64,000 nt of DNA. It comes from Anthonomus grandis grandis (Eukaryota > Arthropoda > Insecta > Coleoptera > Curculionidae). The notes below the pieces were generated by a model, which was given only the letters and a program-made list of their open reading frames with translations, ran no database searches and was not told the origin of the DNA. Position 1 is the first letter of the stretch. The number at the start of each line of letters is the position of its first letter. Made by a program: the position numbers and the translations under genes. The DNA lies in contig NC_065563.1 in the NCBI RefSeq assembly GCF_022605725.1, positions 9,326,518 through 9,390,517 of the forward strand, given 5' to 3'. Shown here piece after piece: positions 53,330 to 62,916 of this stretch.

Positions 53330-54060
53330 CAACACACCATCGTTATTTTTGCTTTACACCAGATATGCATTTTTGTTTGAACTTCAACTAAAAATATCGG
53401 ATAAAATGTCCGCATGATATACGCTGGGGAATTTATTATTATGTTTATGTTCTTCACGTTTAATAAGAAGGTTTATTACATGTTAATAATATATAATTAT
53501 TATGTCATAGAAGCTAAACGTAGGTAAACGTTAAGTAGAGTAGATTGTACACTAATTAAAGATGTTTACAAAATGCGTTTAATAGAATGAGCTTTTAAAA
53601 AAATATACTTACCATCAACAAAACGTTGAATAGTTAGTTATAGAAAACCAGAACAAAATCCTTATTTTAATTGTTAATATGGAATTTATATATAATAAAA
53701 CAGGCTACACGTGTTTCGCTCTAGTTAGAGCATCATCAGGGCTTTAGAAGCCATCCATACACTTCACAGTACATAAATAAATAAGGTTTATTTATGTATT
53801 ACTATGTATATGTATAACTAAAGCGAAACACGTGTAGGCTGTTTTATTACATGTTGTGAGACCGTGACTTTGTGTTTTTCTTTGTTTTTCGTCAATTTTG
53901 TGTGTTGGTTTCTTAGAGAATAATGGATCAGATTTTTGGATAGTATAATTATTGTTTTTTATAAACGCATTTCTTACTTTTTTCTAGATTTTCCTGTGTG
54001 TGATATTCCATTATTACACTATAAGATATATACGTGTATGAAAAGCACATACAAAAACAA
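53330..54060. mobile_element. Penelope-like remnant with inverted ends
   Basis: This unrelated segment interrupts the A-B-C array. It carries an inverted pair at about 53692-53724 and 53817-53849 (AATAAAACAGGCTACACGTG and inverse, ending at CGAAA), with a smaller palindrome (ACATAAATAAATAAGG, then TTTATTTATGT) near 53772-53797 between them. One arm carries a hammerhead-like motif. Such motifs in opposed or tandem terminal copies are known from Penelope-like retroelements. No RT or GIY-YIG coding is left, so the assignment is inference. Confidence 0.5.
53703..53745 (-). ncRNA. Hammerhead-ribozyme-like motif (type I, minimal)
   Basis: Minus strand: CTGATGA at 53739-53733, then a stem II GCTCT-AACT-AGAGC, then GAAA at 53717-53714. 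A two-base-pair stem III (AC/GT around loop ACGT) follows, ending in GTA at 53708-53706, a legal NUH cleavage triplet. Stem I would be AGCC before CTGATGA with GGCT after GTA. Here the second strand reads GCCT, losing one pair, but the other inverted arm (about 53830-53838) has GTAGGCTG, which fits. One extra U lies between CTGATGA and stem II. The match is good for a short Penelope-type hammerhead, though activity of this copy is doubtful. Confidence 0.6.
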
Positions 54061-54479
54061 TTAATTTTATAACACTCATAAGGTCTACGCAAACTTATCA
54101 TATCTAGATTCTTCTACTATTTTTAAATGGCAAATAGAACCTGCTATGTAGCAACAATTGGATATTAAATATGTTAATTTATTTTATAATTTTAAATAAT
54201 TGAAATTAAACTAATAAAAAAAATACAATACAATACAAATACAATAGATCAGCATAAGACGCGAGGGGACAACAGCGATAAAGATGACGTCATTGCTAAC
54301 AAATATATATAGCTACAATAATAAAATATTAGCAAAGCAATTAATTTTAAGTGACGTTTTCTTAATAAAATGGCTTATTAAAGAAGTATCAAATACTTAA
54401 TTGTGATGTGTAGTAAAACTAGCACTTCTCTTCTTCTTCTTTTTTTTACCTGTGATCTGAGAAAACCGGTACTACATAG

Positions 54480-55085
54480 GAACCACTAACTCAACCATAA
54501 ACAATCTAAAAACACATTAGCGAGGTTCGTTAATCCTGGCCAATGGCAATTTTAAAACAGCGAATCAACAAGACGAAACCGGTCGTTATCTGTGTAACGA
54601 CAGAAACGCTTAAAGGGCCTCGCTTTAGTAATAAATCTAAAATTCGTAAATATCTTCCGCTTTGAGCGTCGCCGGATTTGTTTGACTCTGAAGTTTGCTT
54701 TTATGTAATTGAAATCCGATTCGGCGGGATATCGGATAATGTCGTCGCGCGGAGAGGACAAATTACATTATAGGTTTTATATAAAACCGTGTTGCTACGT
54801 AGCAAACACCAGTTGGCACAAATGTAACGAACAAGATGTGATAAAATAATTAAAATCACAGTTAATATCCTCTAAAGGGTGTTTACATCGTAAACTTCGA
54901 ATTCAATAATTCTCGTAGAAATTCATGCTCAAATAACTTGGCGAGTGGCCCTTTTGTCTAAATTGCGCCGAGTTAGTCGAACTCTCTCTATTTTGTAACA
55001 ATTGCAACCGACAGTATTTCGTCTCTAATCTGGGGAATTTCATTGTTTGATCGATTAAATTTGGTTTAATTTGATCAGTTTCGAA
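54480..55085. other. Unique-looking core between inverted arrays
   Basis: GC-richer DNA with GCGAGGTTCGTTAATCC, GGGCCTCGCTTTAG and GTCGTCGCGCGGAGAGG separates the forward and reverse A-B-C arrays. A single reverse-oriented repeat motif with the perfect palindrome TTGCTACGTAGCAA lies at about 54789-54802. The open frame at 54552-54761 has no family signature. Confidence 0.5.
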
Positions 55086-56855
55086 ATATTAGAGTGCTTT
55101 GGAATTACACAACATTCAGTGTTGTTACATAGCAAATAAAAGTTCATACAGGAAAGAAGGGTAAGAAGAATGGAGAAGTGGTAGTTTTTAACACACCTCA
55201 TAATTAAATAGTATTATATTTGATTATGAGTTGTATAATATTACTCAAGTATTGCTACCTAGCAAGTACCACTTGCGGCAACAAAAAAGAAGAAGAGTCT
55301 AGAATTAATTAATTTTACTACACGTCACAAGTGTGGCTTTGTTTTAATTTAAAAGACTCGTCAATTAAATTATTAACGTCTATATACTAATACGTAGCTA
55401 AAGCCACATTTAAATGATAGTACAGTAATAAATTTTCTTCTACATAGTAAGTACTAACTTACGAAGAAGAAGAAGAAAAAAAGAGGAAGCAGATAGCAAC
55501 GACCAGTATTTACATATGGAGAGAAGAAGAAAAACACTAATGGAGAACTGCTATTTTTTACATCGCATCATAATCAAGTATTTGAGACTTTTTAAAATAC
55601 GCGATGTAATTAAGAAAACTTGTCTTTAATGATTGATTACCTTCTTAAAATTTTAAATATTGACTTAAATTGTTTAATACCAGTTTGCAATACATAAGAG
55701 AAGAACAAATAGTTCTTACTCCATGTCCAAGTGAAGCTACATACCACTTGTCACAAAAGAAGAAGAATTGATAAATTACTACATGCCACAAGTGTTATAA
55801 AATTAACTGTTTTTGCCTATTTTTGATTCAAAACTCTGGAAAGACCGGCAATATCATTATTTATACTAATACGTAGTTAAAACCACATTTAACGTGTAAA
55901 GCATTCATTTAATTTTAAATACCAGTTTACAAGTTAGAAAAAAATTAGAAAAGTTTAGAAGTAGTAATTGTTACGATACTTCTACCTGTTGCTACATAGC
56001 AAATACCACTAGCAACCGCAAGAAAGAAGAACAATTTACATACTATATATTTGACTCTACGTCAGAAGTGTTACACAATTTAACTGGGTTTGTCTTTGTT
56101 TTAATGTAAAAGACTCGGCTCCAAGGACTAACTATGTTATTAATTTACTTATAAGTAGCTAAACCCATATTTACATTGTATAGCCTTCAAGTGTTGCTAT
56201 ATAGCAAGCACCAGTTTGTACTACAGAAACGAAAAAGAATTAATTCTTACTGCACATTAAAGTGTACTAGTCAACCAAAGTGTCTTGGCCTCTGAGATGC
56301 GCAAATAAAGAATTGAAAGAGTCAGGGTGCGAGGAAGATGCAAAACATAAAAATCAATAAATCGAGGCTCATGTACTACGTTTACATCCAGCATATTTGA
56401 CGCGCTTAAAAGTTTATTTAATTTTTGTTTTAATTAAATTATATTATGAATAGTAAATGAACGCATGAATTAATATATTTACCAATATACAGTGTGTCCC
56501 AAGTGTGTACCAGCCTTGACGGAAATTACTTAGGATAAAAATTTTGAATAAATTTATAAAATAAATGAATAATTATAACAAAGGTATTTATATTATTTTA
56601 TTTAATAATCCTAAATTAAATCCAGTGTAATATTTACCAATATTTATTTATTATATATTTCCTACACTTTGTACACATTATGTATGGATACATATATTTA
56701 ATTATATACATATAATTAATACATTATAAATAAATTTATATAGACATAATACATAAAAAATGTTCTTATTATAAAATTAAATTATGTTATGTAAATGATA
56801 AAAAATGCAATATACCTATCTACTATTTCATTAATAAATTCATACATAAAAAAAA

Positions 56856-59232
56856 TTACAAATTAAGGTACGTTTTATCATCGTCAACTGTTAGATTCTT
56901 ATTTTCCACAGCTTGTTCTTCAACATTATCAGTAAGTTCGTCTATTCCAGATAAGTCACTTTCTGGTTTATCCGACTCATTAGAGTAATCACTGTCTGTT
57001 TCAATATCGCTGTCGTTAAGGTTAATTATACCCTTTTCTATGGCTATATCAATTGTAGGTTCCTTTAAAATAAATTCTTTTTCAAATCGTTTTGCTCGTT
57101 CACCTCTTGATTTTCATTCGTCAATAGCAAATTCTCTAAAGAAATCATCACAATGTTTAATTACCTCATTGAAATTAAAATTAACATTTTTTTTGGCAAC
57201 GAATTGTTTTAATTCAGCCCAAACCAATTCAATGGGATTAAGGTCTGGATGGTATGGAGGTAATCTTAGCACATCATGACCTTTTGCATTGAAAAGCTCG
57301 TCTATTTCATATCGTTTATATTTGGGTTTATGCAGTTTTATTAAATAATATAGTTGCGGCTTTAACATGTTATCGTCATATGATATACCCCTTAAACGTA
57401 ACCATTGTTGCATTTCTGCTTTTTTTGTTATTGTTGATGGTACTTTATCTATTTGCTTATTGTGATATGGAGCATTGTCAATTACCACAATAGACCTTTG
57501 CTTTAGGTTTGGAATGAGATTGTCTGAAACCCGTTCTTTGTAGTTATCATAATTCATATCGTGATGATAATCGCCACTTGTGCTGTTGGATTTCCATCTA
57601 ATATACGCATTGGGGACAAAACTATCTTCGCCACCTGCATGAACTATAATGAGACGTGGTCCCTTGCCTGTTGGTTTTTTAATGCCTTCCAAAGAGTTAT
57701 CACTCCAACGTTTTAAGTGAGTATGCGTTGAGTGAATGTATGTCTCGTCCATATATACTATATTTCTACCTTCTTCTCTGTACTGACGCATTTTTTTAAG
57801 AAACTCTATTCTTAGCAGCCTGATGGGTTGCTGCTCCATTAGCACTCTTTGATTGCTCCTACATTTTTTCCATCGAAAACCGATTTTATACATTTCCTTA
57901 TGCAGAGTTTTTTACATCCTTGATACCCAGTATCTGCGACATGTTTTGCATGCACTGTTTTTATTCTAGGAACTGTCTTCTCTGTGAAATGGTGGTTAAT
58001 GATTGTTCTTCGTAAAATTCCCAAATCTGCGTCGTCCAAGCGAATTTTAATTTTGGTATTTTTATTAGTTCTTTTAGGTGTTGAAAACGATGTTGATTGG
58101 CCTGATGTAACCAATGTTGCCTCTTTTTTAATTCGTCGAATACTTATAATTGATACCCCTGTTGCTGCTGCAACGCGTTCTTGAACCTATAAAAAAAAAG
58201 TAAATTTATAAATCTGCCAAACAATTACACATAAGGAAAAAATACTTTGCTGTTGCGTTAACACGTGGTCAAAATACGAGCTTATACAAAAATTTATAAA
58301 ATTATAAATAAAGGCGCACCAGGCCAGGTAAATATGTATTAATTGGATTTTCTTAATTTTTCTGAAGATGATCTAGTGGTAAATATCAAATTATTTAAAA
58401 ATTTGTTAATTTTATAAGGGAAAAAAGCAATAAAAAGGATTAACTAATTGCGTGTTATTAAGGGGTGTTAAGCTGATTACCTTAAATACAAGTACCTAAC
58501 CTATATTACCAAACTACCTTCTCCTAGGTAGGTACTTTTTAGGTAAAAACCTAGATATACATATATTTACATATTTGTTTAAAAAGTAAATATTTTAAAT
58601 TATGTACAAAAATATAATAACCATAACAATCTTTATCATGATTTCATAACACATAGGTACATACCTATGTACATATGTACCTATAATATAAATTTATACA
58701 TACATTATATAAAATGACAATTTCCTTAAATCAAAAGTCGCAAAACAATAAACCTTACAAAGCAAAACTAAATTTTCGATGCTCTAATCTTAAAAAATAT
58801 TTTTTGGGTGGTTCTAAAAAAATCATAGCTTTTGACTCATTTGAATTTGTTGACCTCGACTGAAAAAGGTGTTGTGAAAATATTTTTCCAAAATACGTGC
58901 ATCGAAAACTTAGTTTTTCATACGTTTTCAAATTTAATCCAAACTTTGATGCCCTTATAAAAAATACCGTACATTTCGCGGGATGAAAGGTCATAATTTG
59001 TAACTTGTCTTAATTGTTTACTCTTGCATCAGTCGCGTAAAAAACAATAATAATAAGTTAAGTTAATGTAATAATAATAAGTTAATGGTATTAAATACAT
59101 ACATACCTTTTCGAGAGGAATTGAAAATTCTCCAGCTACAGCTTCTGCTTGCATAAAATTTAACAAATTGCTAATTATTTCCCGACTTTGACCGGTAAGA
59201 ACTTTATTTTTTAAACTAGTTTGAAAGGGCAT
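56856..59232 (-). pseudogene. DD82E transposase gene, two exons, lightly damaged
   Basis: Exon 1 (59232-59107) reads MPFQTSLKNKVLTGQSREII to FSIPLEK and ends at GTATGT. A 920-nt intron follows to an ATAG acceptor at 58187. Exon 2 from 58186 continues VQERVAAATGVSIISIRRIKK, a helix-turn-helix. A one-base shift lies near 57900. The frame 57893-57114 has VYMDETYIHSTHTHLKRW (first Asp), IVVIDNAPYHNKQ (second Asp) and YHPDLNPIELVWAELK (Glu). I count 82 residues between the second Asp and the Glu, the spacing reported for the DD82E (Sailor) group. A TGA at about 57111 is followed by an open acidic tail to 56856. Only one shift and one stop were found, so this copy is young or recently active. Confidence 0.88.
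58187..59106 (-). other. Intron of the DD82E transposase gene
   Basis: GTATGT donor at 59106-59101 and TTTATAG acceptor ending at 58187. The join PLEK-VQERVAAATGVS keeps the frame across a helix-turn-helix. It is very AT-rich, with many TAGGTACATACCTA-like short palindromes near 58640-58690. Open frames inside it are not supported. Confidence 0.7.
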
Positions 59233-59543
59233 TTTGAACTATAAAAGTTTTAATATCACCTCACAAAATATTAATAAAGATTTACTGCCGAGTGAGTATA
59301 GGTATTGCGGAGTAAACAATGTGAACACTATGAGAGCACCACTTTAAATGAGCTCTCGTCGGTTTTGTCACCGCGCATCCAAATCTCAGAGGCCAAGACA
59401 CTTTGGTCGACTAGTAGCTACATAGCAAGTAGCACTTACCAGAGCAAAAAAGAAGAGGAACTTACGATTGGTAAATTTGACTACACGTCACATAAAGAAA
59501 AAAGAGAAAAAGAAGAAGGAGAAGTAGAAGGAGAGGGAGAGTC

Positions 59544-60019
59544 TGTATTATATTCTGCCATAATTTCTTATTATTCACCCGAAAATTCGCAAAATATGAA
59601 CTTTATAATGAATCTATAATTTTATTCACATTAAACGTAGAATAATTAATACAATAAATAACAAAAATAAATTTATAAAAATGTTTAAGAACAAAATGAA
59701 ATTACGAAATAATCAAGAAATCACCGTTCGCGTAACGCTAGTAAACTCGCAAACGAACTATTGACTTAAATTTATATATATTCCACGCATTGGCTACGAG
59801 AAGAAGGGACAAAGAGAATGTGCGCGCGCACGGCTCTCACTTGCTCCTACAGTAATATACGAACCGTAACTCTCTCTCATTCCATCTCCACTAACTCATA
59901 TCTCGTCTCTTCGTTCGCCTTGCCCGATCACACTTTTCATAACGCTTTTGCAACGCATTCGTCAGCTTATTCCCTAACTCAAGCGTGCGTAAAGAAGTTT
60001 TACTTCAAAACAATCTACA
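59544..60019 (-). repeat. Probable solo LTR
   Basis: This is a 476-bp non-repeat stretch with TG at one edge (TGTATTATATTCTG) and CA at the other (AATCTACA), lying between two A-B-C motif segments. On the minus strand it reads like an LTR promoter: GC-rich GTGCGCGCGCAC, AGCCAATGCG (CCAAT-like) and then TATATATAAAT at about 59785-59772. No target duplication was found, and the gypsy element downstream has no matching LTR, so the parent is unknown. Confidence 0.5.
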
Positions 60020-60300
60020 GCTAATAAATTTGACTACACGTCACAAGTGGTGCCCAGTTAACTGGTTTTGCCTTTGTTTTAATTTAAAAGACTTTGCTTC
60101 AGGGATCATCTTATTACTATACTTATATGTAGTGCGAACAAGGCCAAATATAATTCTCTTTCATCAGGACAAAATGTTTATTTATCGATTGGCGGTCTCC
60201 TTAACCACATCTACATGGTTGTTTAAAATTCATCAAAAATAAAACATTTATTTGTCTCTAACATATCAGAAGTAGGATAGAATCCACCGTGCTTTCTTTA
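60020..60300. other. A-B-C repeat piece and short spacer
   Basis: The reverse-oriented repeat phrase (AATTTGACTACACGTCACAA, then TTTTAATTTAAAAGACTTTG) reads to about 60130. From there to the gypsy gag is AT-rich spacer with no recognised LTR. Confidence 0.5.
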
Positions 60301-60341
60301 TTTTGATTTAAAAAAAAAAAATTGCAAAAGTTTAAGACACC

Positions 60342-61165
60342 ATGTCGCCGCGAAAACGAAAAATCCGGCGTCGCAAACGGTCTGCTTCGAAAAGTAGCAC
60401 ATCGAGTAGTTCGAGTAGTGAGTGTAGTAGTTGTAGTACTAGCAGTAGTAGTGATCGTGACACTAGTGCAAAAAACAAGAACTTACGGCGTGAAATAATG
60501 AACCTTAAAAAGAAATTGGTTATCAAGGTAAAATTGACAGTGTGCCAAATTTCAGTGGTAATTTTGATGACACTATGAATGTGACCCAATGGATCAATAA
60601 CATTGACTCTACTGGTGATGTATTTGATTGGGATGAAAAGGCTCGCATATTCTGTATGATTAACAAATTACGCGGAAATGCGAAAACCTGGTATTATAAC
60701 CAAGAAAGTATGAAACTTACTTGGGAAGAATGGAAAGTGAAACTGGAAGAAGCATTTCCACCCCAACAGTAAAGAGTTAGTGAATATAGAGCGTGAGCTG
60801 CACCAACCCCTCGTAGACTTTTACTATCGAAAATTGGCTTTAGGTCAACAGTGTCAATTACAGGACAAAGCCATTGTGGATATAATAGCAAACACCATAA
60901 ATGACCCGTTTTTAAAAGCAGGTATTAGAGCAGCAGCTTGTGTAAGTACAAAACATTAATTACAGTATTTAATCTCGAACACTGAACGTTCCCGAGATAT
61001 AAAACGAAATTCGATACCCATGAGCCGGTATAAACATAATAAATACATATAAGTGCCCGTTCTTTTTATTTAAGCCGGGGTGAATCTTAGACATCCGAAT
61101 CTAAGATAATTACGTGTTATTTATGCGGCAAAAGTGGGCATAAAAAAATAGATTGTGCAAATTAC
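60342..61165 (+). pseudogene. Gypsy gag with zinc knuckle
   Basis: ATG at 60342 opens a basic then Ser-rich leader (MSPRKRKIRRRKRSASK, then a long Ser run). A frameshift near 60540 leads to 60542-60772, with FSGNFDDTMNVTQWINNID and KLRGNAKTWYYNQ, the Retrotrans_gag capsid core. Further downstream a CCHC knuckle CYLCGKSGHKKIDC lies near 61113-61155. Gag would form the particle around the RNA. Confidence 0.85.
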
Positions 61166-62087
61166 GGAGGATAGGTATCCCTTACCTCTAATCGCAGATT
61201 TGTTAGACCGGATATCCAATAATAGTGTATTTACCACATTAGACCTAAAATCTGGTTATCATCAGAAATATACAGCTTTCGTTACTCCTGATTTACCACT
61301 ACAATTGTATGCCATTCGGACTTTCTAACGCTCCGGCGGTATTTCAAAGAGCGATTAAAACCCCTTTGGGGGAGTTGGCGTACAGATATTTACTGGTCTA
61401 TATAGATGACATTTATTAATTATGTCAGAAACGGAAGAACGAGGATTAGAACGTCTAGACGAAGTTTTAAAAGTATTAAGTGTTGGATTTACTTTAAATT
61501 TTAAAAAATTTACTTTTCTGAAAAGTTCCGTAGAATACTTAGGAAGCAAAATAAGTAAAGGAAGTATAGTACCATCTCCAACTAAACTAAAAGCAGTTCA
61601 AGATTTCCCTGTTCCCACTAATGTTCATCAAACTCGACAGTTTTTAGGATTGGCCTCGTATTTCAGAAAGTTTGTTAAAGGATTTGCGTTTCAAGCAAGA
61701 CCATTAACTCAACTACTAAAGAAAAATCAAGTATGGGTTTGAGCAGATAAACAACAAAAAGCTTTCGATAATCTGAAGAATGAACTCGTAAATGCACCAG
61801 TGCTTGCAATCTTTAACCCTAATTGTGAAACTCAGGTGCATACCGACGCAAGTAAGGATCGAGTTGCAGGAGTTTTATTGCAACATCAACAAGGTGAATG
61901 GAAGCCTGTAGCATACATGAGCAGACATACGTGTGATGCCGAAACAAAATATCATAGTTATGAGCTAGAAACTTTGGCAGTCTTTGAAACTCTTAAACAT
62001 TTCCGAAGTTTCCTTTATGGTCGGCATTTTACAATAATCACCGATTGTAATGCAATGCGACAAACATGGACGAAGAAAGATTTGTGA
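61166..62087 (+). pseudogene. Gypsy reverse transcriptase and RNase H
   Basis: The RT begins at YPLPLIADLLDRISNNSVFTT and LDLKSGYHQ (catalytic Asp), then breaks in three places. The palm region is recognisable as YLLVYIDD near 61390 across a frame change. The frame 61422-61742 has FTLNFKKFTFLKSSVEYLG and TRQFLGLASYFRKFVKG. After a stop at 61741 the RNase H frame has VHTDASKDRVAGVLLQHQ and YHSYELETLAVFETLKHFR. Confidence 0.88.
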
Positions 62088-62916
62088 CCACGAGTAGGCC
62101 GGTGGTGGTTGGCAATGCAGGACTACGATTTTAATATATTACACCGACCAGGTGTAAAGATGAGTCATGTAGATGCACTCAGTAGAAATCCCGTAAAAAT
62201 TAATAAAATAAAAAGTGGAGATTGGGTATGCGCTGTACAAGAAGGCGACGAAGACATGCAACTTCTTAAACAACAACTATTAGAAGGAACAGCGGAGAAA
62301 TGGTACGGCATACATGAAGATAAAGTGTGTAAAGACATTAATGGCAGTCCCAGAATAATTATTCCTAGAGATGTCAGATGGAGAGGGGAAACTTATAGGT
62401 TTAATGATATGCAGAGTTTTATTAAGAAATACGTTCAGAACTGTATATAATGCTTAGTGTCAAAGGGCAAGACAGGGAAAATTAAAGGAAAGTTACATCC
62501 TATAAAAAAAAATTGCAGAACCGTTCAATACTTTACATGCAGATCATGTAGGACCCTTTTGCCAAACAGAGTCAGGAAATACTCATATTTTGACTATTAT
62601 TGACGGTTTTACAAAGTTCGTCTGGCTGGAAGCTGTGCCAAATGCTAGTAGTAGATTTGTATGTGAAAAAATGGAGCAGCTGATAAAACTGGGAAAAGCT
62701 TTCGATTGCAAAGAATTTCAACAACTTTGTGCCAAGTATAATATAAACCATGTTAAGAACGCTATAGCCTCACCTAGAAGTAATGGGCAGGTGGAACGCT
62801 CTAATAAGACCATCTTAGAGTCTCTTCGCGCTAGCGTCGAAGGTGAACACGATAATTGGGATACACATTTATACAGGGTACAGCGTGGTATAAATTCTAC
62901 GCAGAATTTAAAATAA
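62088..62916 (+). pseudogene. Gypsy RNase H end and integrase
   Basis: The end of RNase H is clear (WWLAMQDYDFNILHRPG, then HVDALSRNP). The zinc-binding part of the integrase is mostly deleted (frame ends FIKKYVQNC at 62447). The core begins near 62500 with LHADHVGPF (first Asp) and FTKFVWLEAVPNASS. The second Asp region is missing: LIKLGKAFDCKEFQ joins directly to the part before SPRSNGQVERSNKT (Glu). The frame ends at 62916. Confidence 0.85.

Larger units (their letters stand above)
48063..54470 (+). repeat. A-B-C repeat array, forward orientation
   Basis: Units share GCTGGTANTTGCTATGTAGC followed by AACATTTAAATG, ACTATTTAAATGTGGTTTTA, GCTACGTATTAGTATATTAA, then GTCAAATTTAT, pyrimidine-rich TTCTTCTTC runs, and a second and third TTGCTATRTAGCAA-type motif. 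These motifs fall near 48186, 48390, 48462, 50850, 51078, 51173, 51688, 51926, 52124, 52366, 52632, 52858, 53038, 53277 and 54140. Spacing between equivalent A copies is about 440-490 bp, showing composite A-B-C units. The array is interrupted by a BEL element (48594-50790) and a Penelope-like segment (about 53330-54060). Open frames inside it are not genes. Confidence 0.8.
56267..59414 (-). mobile_element. DD82E IS630-Tc1-mariner transposon, near complete
   Basis: Inverted ends CTAGTCAACCAAAGTGTCTT (56267, continuing GGCCTCTGAGAT) and the inverse ending CTTTGGTCGACTAG at 59414 match over about 30 bp. TA is present on both sides (56265-56266 and 59415-59416), the duplication expected of the superfamily. 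The element is 3.15 kb and carries a two-exon transposase on the minus strand, with AT-rich non-coding DNA at both sides. It is inserted in the reverse A-B-C array, whose motifs resume at once on both sides. Confidence 0.9.

Noticed and set aside
53330..54060. Segment as a MITE defined by the 33-bp inverted arms alone
   Set aside because: The arms enclose only about 90 bp, no target duplication was seen, and one arm matches a hammerhead layout better explained by a Penelope-like origin.
60332..60589. Minus-strand 85-codon frame over the gypsy gag start
   Set aside because: Antisense of the Ser/Arg-rich gag leader.
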